A DNA stretch of 64,000 nucleotides from Shinisaurus crocodilurus. Taxonomy: Eukaryota > Chordata > Lepidosauria > Squamata > Shinisauridae. The DNA lies in assembly GCA_021292165.1 (NCBI GenBank), contig CM037876.1, positions 106,974,324 through 107,038,323 of the forward strand, in the 5' to 3' direction. Positions 56,300 to 64,000 of this stretch are shown here, piece by piece. The notes under the pieces are model-generated. The model ran no database searches. It was not told the origin of the DNA and saw nothing but the letters and a program-made list of their open reading frames with translations. Each line of letters starts with the position of its first letter. Position 1 is the stretch's first letter. The translations under genes and the position numbers were made by a program.

Positions 56300-58950
56300 A
56301 TGTGGCGTGATTTGTTGACCAAAGAGAAGATTTCCCCAAAACAGAGGTGGGTAGTAACTGTAACTTTTGCCCTCACGTCGTCTTCCCCCGCCCCTCCTTC
56401 TGTACGCATTTTCCCAGGATCCGATGATTATCTTCTGAAAGAGATACTCTTCTGTAATGTTGGGCTTCCCGATGCCTTTTCTGCGGCTATTCTCCCGCCT
56501 CCCGGAAGCACATATTGGGAGCCGAATTAAAAGTGGCGGGAATGGAGAACAACTGAGGGGGGAGGAGAGTGGGGGGGGAAAAACGAAACCAGCAAGCGCG
56601 CCGCTTGCCTGCATTTCTGATTCCCCTGGTCCTCTACTTTCCAGCGAGGTTCGCCTCCCCTGGCTTTCTTTGTCTTCTAATCCAGGCGGAGTCCTTGACA
56701 CAAGACGGGAAAGAACCAGGGATTGACGCTTCAAGTTTAGTAGTAGGCGATCACTCGTGTATTTTACCGTCCTTCTTCCGAAAGGGAGCGCGCACGCGCG
56801 CGGTGGGTAGGTAGGGACACACACACACACACAGAGAGGGCCGGTTCACACGACCCAGGCTGCCGGCAGGGGAGGAACCGCGGGGCCGTCCGCGGGGTCC
56901 AGCGGGGCGCCGCACACGACCGGCGCCCCGCGCGCGTGGGCAGACCCCGTAGTCCCCGCACCGCAGTGCGGGCCTCCCGGCGGTAGGGGGTGAGGCCCGG
57001 GATGCCCAGAGGGGCCGTTTGCCCCTACAGGCTGGAGCGGCTGCGGCTCCGGCCGCTCTGGGCTGCCGTCTCTGTGGGGACCTCGCGGGACGGCCGCCCG
57101 CTGTTCCGACGGCACGGTGATCACGCGCGGTAGGGGCTTACCCCGCTACCGACCGTGGTCACTTTCCGTGGGTCCCGCCCGCGGGGGCACCTCCGGTCGG
57201 CGTGCACACGACACGGGAACCGCGGGGGAGCAGCGCTTCCCCGCGGTTCCCGTGTCGTGTGAACCGGCCCAGAGAGAGAGAAGGGAGAGAGAGAGTATCC
57301 TTGTGAGCAAATGATTAGAAGATCCGGAATACAATAATCCCGCCCACTCCCCCGCCATCGCAACGCAGACCGCAGCTCAGCAATGCCACTTTTGTGTGGA
57401 TTTCTACTGCCCGTTTAATGAATGAATGAATGAATCCAGGCAATCGAATTCGGAGCTGGCCAGATCCTCCCTCGCGCAACTCGGAGTCAAAGGTTTCTGA
57501 GAAACACATACGGCAAAACGGAGGGCACTCACCGAAACATTGGGGAGCCAGAGTGCGGGCTGGGGCTGGGGGCGGGCTTCTAAACTCCAGCACCCATCAC
57601 GCGGTGCCACGATCCAAACCCCAAAAGGGGACGGGGCAGGGGGAGCGACTCTCGGTCGGCTTTACCAGGAGGAAATGCCGCCCAGAGACAAACAGACCTG
57701 ACTCACAGTGGTACAGTCCGCCGGGAGGTTTTCTTGCGCAGGCCCCACTGAAACGAACGGGGAGCTGCTCTTGGGAAAATTTAAGATTAACCCAAACGGC
57801 GGCAGCAAACGGCAAAACGCCGGGCACTTTGTGTCACGTGCGCTGGTGTAACATGTGTTCCGCCTCCTAAGAACGATGCCCGCAACCCGAATCAAGCGGG
57901 CTCTTTCTCCTTTCAGGAACGGGATCGTTCGTGCCCGTGGCGCGCCTCCCTGGTGTACCGGCCCCCGTCACCCGCGAGCGCTGTCCGTGTTTGCTCGGAA
58001 GCCAGGCCCGCCACTTTCCGAGGAACGTGCGCCCAGGAATAGGAAAGCGCCGCAGAATTGCAGCGCCAACGGCCGATCACACCTGCCATGTTTACTCGGA
58101 AGCCAGCCCCGCTGTGTTTAATTGTGTTTACTTTCAAGAAAGCGTGCACAGGACTGCAGCCGTAGAGTCTGCAAGATACAGGATGCTCCTAAGGAATACT
58201 CAAAAGTGGTCACCACGCACGCACACACATACACACTCCCGCGGGCCTCCCTAAATGGAGCCCTTGCTTTTGGATTTGGGAAGAAGACTAGTCTGGCTGG
58301 CTGCGATTCTATGAAGTCCTCTTACTTGGATGCCGGATGAATGCGACATTTTCCAGGAAATGGGTTCAGGAAGAGCAGGGCGCCAGGCAGTTTAAACTGG
58401 GAAGTTGGGTAGGCCCAAGAGCCTGCCTAGAAAGGCTTAGATTAGAATGAGCTCCTATAAGGCCAGATCATTAAACGGAATCGAATTCGGGGTGGCTGTG
58501 CTATGCTTCTCTAGCCCAGCCTCTTTCTGTGGCTGATTCAAGTCCCAGGAGCTGGCAGGGGGAGGCAATTTGCCTCCGCCGGCCGGCAGACAACTCCATC
58601 TAAGGCTCCAGCCGGTTTTTGACCTTTTGCACAAATTCTGAGAAAGTGGAGCTGCGATATTTTCCTCTCCCCCCCCTCCCTCCTCCGTCGCTCGAAAGGC
58701 CAATGCCGATGAGGAATCGGACAAGAGAATCGTACAGTCCGACGGCAATGTTCGTCAATTAACATCTCGGACGAGCAAGTCCGGCTGGTACCGGGCAGAG
58801 CTCCACTTGAGAAGCCAAACGGCTCCTCTTCGCTCAGTCGCGGAGCCCTACTGGGGCTCACAGAGGCGTCCCCTAACCTCCGCCACGCACCAGAGACTGC
58901 ACGTCGAGGCTGGGCCTCCACCGTGAATGGCACAGAATGGTCGGCAGCCT
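56300..58950. promoter_or_regulatory. CpG-rich block (CpG island candidate)
   Basis: CpG dinucleotides are frequent, most densely at 56750-58110 and again at 58560-58900, against a CpG-poor background before 56 kb. Part of the density (56838-57270) comes from a foldback element, but 57300-58110 is CpG-rich without one. Such islands usually mark promoters or Polycomb targets. No start codon with a recognisable protein was found; the 146-codon frame at 57430-57870 has no domain. Confidence 0.55.
56838..57270. mobile_element. 433-bp GC-rich foldback DNA element
   Basis: Perfect 17-bp terminal inverted repeat GGGCCGGTTCACACGAC at both ends, with further partial pairing inside (CGGTTCCCGTGTCGTG on the right). 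The flanks are AGAGAG simple repeat, so the target duplication is ambiguous. No coding capacity. The terminal sequence matches the element at 14233-14598. Confidence 0.8.
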
Positions 58951-60059
58951 ATTTATTCCAAGCTTGTCCTACGGAAATGGGCTACCCCTCCATTAGGAAG
59001 TGGCCAGACGCGGCAGGAAACCCAGCTACTTAGTGTACACTCAGTAGGGAGCCATAACCAATATAGGATCTCTAACATGTTCACGTGATCGTCACATTCA
59101 TACTTTTAAAGCAAACACGTAAGAAATCTTAGGCGTACACCTAAAAGCTAATCTTTGAACTTGCTGTTGACCGCTGCCCTCAGGAGTCTCATTCAATACG
59201 TTGGGAAGACTTTAGTCTGGAGTATCTGGAGTAAAAGAAAGGAAAATCGCAACTACAGGGTGTATGAGATACCGATATAAATGTAGCTACAGATACACAC
59301 AGGCAGTATGTGTATACGAAGGTAATATGCTCCTTAACGGTTTGGCACATTTTAACGGGCCATTATAGAATCTGTCCCCACAACCAATTCAATCCGGTCC
59401 GGAGTAGTCGTGCTGAATTCAGCAGGACAACCTCACACCTCGTACTTTGTGGACTGTGGTATGCAACCACGTACTACGTGGCTTTGAAGTGTTTAATATT
59501 ACTTGCATGAAGATCAGAATGCATTTTCTTGAAAGCAAATTTTAATGCACTGTATTTCATTCTGTAGCTTACTTCGAACTGTAGTTGAAAACACATTCTA
59601 GGCTTGTATATTCGTGTGGTTTACGCAGTACACACGTCACATTAGGTCTGTGCTTACAATAAATAATAGCTATGGACTATAGCCGGTGGATTTTAGTAAT
59701 TCGATGTTCGGTAATTTAAACATAAAAAGCCAATTTACACCGGGAAGACGGTGTAAACTTGGGGGGGGGGGGCTCTGCTCCCGAAGCCGATCAAAACCTG
59801 GAACACAGATATTCTTGGAAGTAAATCGAGCTGATCAGAATCCTCTGCCCTTCATTTCCAACTGAGGCCCGCAGCAGGTAAATCTTCCTATAGTATTTAG
59901 CTGTATCACTCAAAGCAACTTCAATGGGAGGAGCGCGCGGGCCGGGCTCCTGCCCATTTCAATGAGGTTGCGCAGGAGAACTTTGCCGCGGATTGGGCAA
60001 TCAGCCCCGGAGTTTATCTTCGGAAGGTGAGCATTGGCGAGGAAGGGCCTATCGCATCC
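58951..60059. other. Unassigned noncoding DNA
   Basis: Mixed composition with a poly-G run at about 59761-59772. 59905-60005 has inverted CATTTCAATG-like words typical of a decayed MITE. No gene. Confidence 0.4.
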
Positions 60060-60360
60060 TTCCCTCCATGCCTGCCTCGTGTATCTGGAGGAAGGGGCTG
60101 CTGGATGGGACCTGACCTGAGTGACTGGAGCGGTTGTACCGGATGGATGCTGTCAATGGCTGCTAGTCCTGATGGCTCTATACTACCTCCAGTATCAGAG
60201 GCAGCCAGTATGCCTATGTACATCAGTTGCCGGGGAACGTGGGCAGGCCAGGAGGGTGCTGTTTCGCTCCTGTCCTGCTTGTGGGATCCCGTGGGCAACT
60301 GGAACAGAATGCGGGACTAAATGGACCTTGGTCTGGGCTCTTCTTATGTTCTTATGCTGC
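60060..60360 (+). mobile_element. CR1-like LINE 3' end, second subfamily
   Basis: Corresponds to the 3' region of 17360-17880 in plus orientation: GGCTGCTAGTCCTGATGGCT, GCCTATGTACATCAGTTGCC and a TCTTATGTTCTTATGCT end. Noncoding part only. Confidence 0.7.
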
Positions 60361-60639
60361 TCTTCCAGCCATTACCGAAGGTTTGAAAACGCCAGCCTGT
60401 CAAGTTCAGGCTTCTTGGCAGCCAGGTCGGCCCCAAGGACACATCTAAGTCTTTCTACCCGTGAATGCCTAAAACGTAAAAAGCGAGCTACGGAGATTCT
60501 GTGCTCCTATTGCGCTGTGTGACTTCACAAGCTAACAGCCGGATTCCCAATTACATTTACGGGGAAAGGAGTTCCCACGGAAAGCAATGAGACTCACGTC
60601 CAAATAAATGCCTGCATGATTTGGTTGTGTATTCTTTTC

Positions 60640-60990
60640 CGACGGATTGAAGGTTGCAATCCTGAACACACTTAGGCAGCAATCCTAGAAACACTTACTT
60701 GGGAGAAAGTTCCGTTAAACTCAGTTCGACTTCCTTCTGAATAAACATGTTTAGGATTGCACTCTCATGGAATTCTTGGGACTTACTCCTGAGTAAGAGT
60801 GCTGCATGAGTAAAACTGGGATTCGCATAGACCACAAGGGGGCGAGGGAGGGGAATCCACGTTCAGGCACTAGCTTGAATACTGGGTTTTCGCTCACACC
60901 CCAACTGTACACACATTTATGGCGTACGAACCCCGTGCACTTCAATGGAACTGCGCTTACTCCCGAGTAAGTGTTAGGGCTCGGGGATGC
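60640..60990. repeat. Pieces of Harbinger-type MITEs, second family
   Basis: GTTGCAATCCTGAACACACT, GCAGCAATCCTAGAAACACT, ATGTTTAGGATTGCACTC and ACTTACTCCTGAGTAAGAG recur in both orientations, as in 15735-15836. The pieces overlap and boundaries are not resolved. Confidence 0.55.
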
Positions 60991-60999
60991 GAACAGGGC

Positions 61000-61779
61000 A
61001 ATAGACAAAGTGGGAAAGCTGTATGGGCCTGGGCTCTTCCCTGAGCTTTCCCCCTCTTTTTAATTAAAATACCCCCAACACACACGTAGGCAGTATTCTA
61101 CCCCGTTAACTCAACGAGAAGTGAACTTCCCTCACCGTGAAGTCTTCCGCCTAAGGACTGCGGTGGCACTGCCAGGGTGACTGGCACGCACTCCGGCACT
61201 TGTTTCTTTAATGGTCACAACTTTAAATACCATCATATCATTTTATTAAAAATCGTATTCATATTTAATACAGTTAAATAATTTTAATTGTGGGCTAACC
61301 GCACTTAGGTCTGGCTCTACTGATTCCACCTCCGGTTCGCCCCCCTCTAATACCTTCGACTCCCTCCCATAAAACATCTGGCCAAGAACCTCTTATAGTA
61401 ATGATTATTCGAGCTTTATCCATGGGGGGGGGGACCCGCGGGGGGAAATGCTTAATATTCAACGGCATTGTAAACTCCGTACAACTCCGAAGAGCCTTGA
61501 AGACACAATCTCCAAGCAACACACACCGCTTTTAAAAACAACCTCCAGAACAAAACAACCCCCTCCTGCCGGATCCACAACCCGGTTACATCATGCTCAG
61601 CCGATGTTATTTACCGGGAAATACGTCCGGTGGGACTTACTTCTAGATACATGGTTGCGGTATTAGCCTAAAAGCAGACGGCATCCTATTGAGTGCACTG
61701 GTAGGGATATGAAGCTGCCTGAACTGCAGCACAAAGCATAAAATGTGAATACAACAGACGGACTCCTGGCAGATCCTGC

Positions 61780-61821
<42 letters not shown>

Positions 61822-62869
61822 TACTTGAGATCAGCAGCCAAATCACACCGGTTTCAGTGGGCCACAGGATCTGGGCTTGCGCCTAAGCCAAGGACCGGGC
61901 GAGGAGGATCCTGCACTGAGTCAGACTGGGTCCTATTTGCTGGCGAGACTCCCACGAATAACTCAAGCAGCGAACGTGTTGCATCCTCCAGATCAAATTG
62001 CGGGGAGACGACTCCGAATCAGATAAGAAAACCCAGTGGAAGAAAGAATAGGTGGGGTGGGGTGGGGTGGGGATGTGATGTGCCTGCCTGCGTCCGCTGG
62101 AGGAGGCCAAACAGGAGTGCGAGATTTTAATGGGGGGGGGGCGTTGAAAAGCCCAGAATGACCGATTCCAGCTCCAGCGTTTATTCTGTGTCAGAGCCGT
62201 GTCTTCCAACCTAAAAACACTTGCAGCCCTATCCTCGAACAAGCTGCTGCCGAGGTACTTGTAGTCAAACCCGATTCCACGGTGCTTTCCCGTTGGAAAA
62301 AGAGGTAGCCGGTGAAAACAGCCCCCTCCGAACCGCGTTGTGGAGTGCGGGATCCCGAATCCTAATAAAGTACCCTTCCCGCTCCAGAACTCAGATGAGC
62401 TCGGTGCCGGATAGGCGAAACGCCCAGCTGGCTGCTCGGCAAGTCAGGCTGCGATTCTAAATACGGATGCTACTCGAAAGTAAATTGCCTTGAAATTAAA
62501 GGGCCTGCCAAAGAAATGTGTTTAGGAAAGGCGTTATATAAATGGCGTATTGGGATTCATTGAAGCCGATACTTCGCCCTGAGAAGAAAAGACAAAGATT
62601 TTAAAAAGGGTGAAGTGAGACGGCAGCAATGCTCTCCCCTGCTCGGTCCACAAAGTACTTGAGGTGTAATCTTCAGTTTCATGGGCTTCCTTAAAGTCCA
62701 CGGGCACCATGTCTCCCGGGAAGTTCTCCTGCACGCCCTCCTCAATAGGAATGCGATGTGCGCAAGAGCACGCATGCCTTGCAATTCAGACTGAGGGTTG
62801 TGCAGGGCAACTTCCCGGGGGGGTGGGCGGGTTTGTTGTGGATCAGATTGTGGTGGGTGGAAGCAAGTC

Positions 62870-62870
<1 letters not shown>
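61000..62870. repeat. Mixed unassigned DNA with simple repeats
   Basis: Includes (ATT)n at 61781-61821, (GGGGT)n at about 62051-62073, and a MITE fragment near 62455. 61200-61300 is AT-rich and repeat-free. No gene was recognised. Confidence 0.5.

Positions 62871-62871
<1 letters not shown>

Positions 62872-62919
<48 letters not shown>
62872..62919. repeat. (GT)n microsatellite
   Basis: About 24 uninterrupted GT units, the longest pure dinucleotide run in the window. Confidence 0.95.
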
Positions 62920-62989
62920 CGGGGGAGGTCTTTAGTGAGCAGATCCGTCCCCCTTTTTGGGCCAAGAGGCTCGGTGTCTGCTTGACATC

Positions 62990-63200
62990 TTGAAGCTTAA
63001 ATAACCGCCAGGGCCGGCTTTGTTAACTGCCTGGCAGCCAAGTGCCTCGTTACGCCTGATTGAGCTAATTGCTTTGAAATAGGATATATTATCTATAATT
63101 ATAGAGATCTTGGAGGAGACGGGCAGCCTTGTGCTTTCATCTTGCCCAAGTGCACCAAAATGTCGCGATCAAATTAATTTGGGCCACTTGAAATACTGCC
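62990..63200. promoter_or_regulatory. Candidate conserved noncoding element
   Basis: Repeat-free sequence beside the CpG-rich block with GATTGAGCTAATTGCTTTG, a palindromic AT core (ATCTATAATTATAGAGAT, 63090-63107) and GATCAAATTAATTTGGGCC. High information content and homeodomain-type sites resemble ultraconserved enhancers of developmental genes. No alignment was possible. Confidence 0.45.
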
Positions 63201-63608
63201 TTCCATTCATTCAGCCTTAAAGAGGCAAGATATATGTGTGTGTGTGTGTGTGCGTGCCGTGTGTGAGAGAGTGGGGGGGCTTGTTTGACCAGGACAATTA
63301 CTAAGCTCAAGAGCCCCTGAGAAGTGTTTACGGCTGAGAGCCTCGATGGGTGTTAGAGTGGGCGTTGAGGAGGGTCCTGTTTGGCTTTTAGCGCGAGTTT
63401 GCGAGTCTCCAGAGGGAGACACCGTTTTAAAACCTCTTCTTGGAGTAAAGAGGGAGGGCACTCTTAAATTCGTGAATTCAAATTTAGTTTCACACGGAAA
63501 TCAACAGGACTCTATTTCCAATTAACTGTACATAATTCAGTCTCAACATGTGGAAGTAAATTATTTCACTGTGGGACCGAAGACCGTTTCACTCATTATA
63601 AAGTTTAA

Positions 63609-63672
63609 AGGCACAATCTTATGCTTGTTTAGACAGAAGCAGAAAGTCCCGAACATGCATAGCATTGCACCC
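63609..63672. mobile_element. Harbinger-type MITE, copy 4 (degraded)
   Basis: AGGCACAATCTTATGCTTGT at the left and inverted ATGCATAGCATTGCACCC at the right, flanked by TAA (63606-63608, 63673-63675). The centre is shortened. Confidence 0.6.
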
Positions 63673-63703
63673 TAAGTGTACATCAAAATGTTAAATGTGA
63701 CTG

Positions 63704-63940
63704 CCATGCGTGTGGCGTAGTGGTGAGAGTGTTGGACTGGGACTCGGGAAATCCGGGTTCTGGTCCCCACTCGGCCATGAAACTCACTGGGTGACTTTGG
63801 GCCAGTCATTGACTCTCAGCCTCACCTACCTCACAGGGTTGTTGTGAGGATGAAATGGAGAGGAGGAGGAGGATTATGGAAGCCGCCTTGGGTTCCTTGC
63901 AGGAAAAAAGGCTGTGTATAAATATAATAAATGAATAAAG
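63704..63940 (+). mobile_element. MIR-like tRNA SINE, copy 4
   Basis: Full-length: TGTGGCGTAGTGGTGAGAGT head with box A, GGTTCTGGTCC box B, conserved core and CCTTGCAGGAAAAAAGG tail ending in AATAAATGAATAAAG. It carries the GAGGAGGAGGAGGATTATG insertion also seen in the tail fragment at 8396. Confidence 0.88.
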
Positions 63941-64000
63941 AAATGTCTATGCAAACCTGTGTAGCATAGCGGCACACTCATCAAGGAGTCACAGCTCCCA

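Noticed and set aside
57430..57870. 146-codon frame in the CpG-rich block as a first exon
   Set aside because: No recognisable protein, no clear splice donor tied to it, and antisense frames of similar length exist as expected at high GC.

Overview
This is vertebrate nuclear DNA, most likely from a squamate reptile (lizard or snake). No host protein-coding exon could be recognised. The assignment rests on the repeats: CR1, L2 and L1 LINEs together with a further LINE whose protein ends in a C2H2 finger, tRNA- and 5S-derived SINEs, many short hAT, Harbinger and mariner-type DNA elements, and solo LTRs. It is an inference from repeat content, not from a diagnostic gene.

Region by region. 1-12 kb: Harbinger-type and hAT MITEs, a 1.27-kb hAT insertion holding an LTR-like promoter unit, and L2 pieces. 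12-16 kb: a CR1 tail, a strong conserved-noncoding candidate (13.37-13.96 kb), a 366-bp foldback element, a tRNA-Ala-derived SINE and a mariner MITE. 16-19 kb: two solo LTRs and a CR1. 19.7-26 kb: a CR1 split by a MITE, a second noncoding candidate, then an older CR1 interrupted by a 2.2-kb LINE. 30.3-32.0 kb: an element carrying about 34 copies of a C-tract minisatellite. 32-41 kb: SINEs, L2, hAT MITEs, CR1 and three noncoding candidates. 41.5-44 kb: a truncated L1 with target duplications, a solo LTR nested in it, and another solo LTR nearby. 44-56 kb: more hAT elements (one of 920 bp), 5S-SINEs, L2 pieces and a second copy of the finger-encoding LINE tail. 56.2-63.5 kb: a GC- and CpG-rich block with few old repeats, containing a 433-bp GC-rich foldback element and ending in a candidate conserved element near 63.1 kb.

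The elements form systems. SINEs appear to borrow LINE tails: the 5S-derived SINE ends like CR1, and the MIR-like tRNA SINE ends like the L2 copies here. Nonautonomous hAT elements with different termini share a target preference, with TA at the centre of the 8-bp duplication. Solo LTRs of one family carry intact 5-bp duplications. The likely host function is regulatory: repeat-free AT-rich noncoding blocks and a CpG-rich block suggest the neighbourhood of a developmental gene whose exons lie outside the window or were not recognised.
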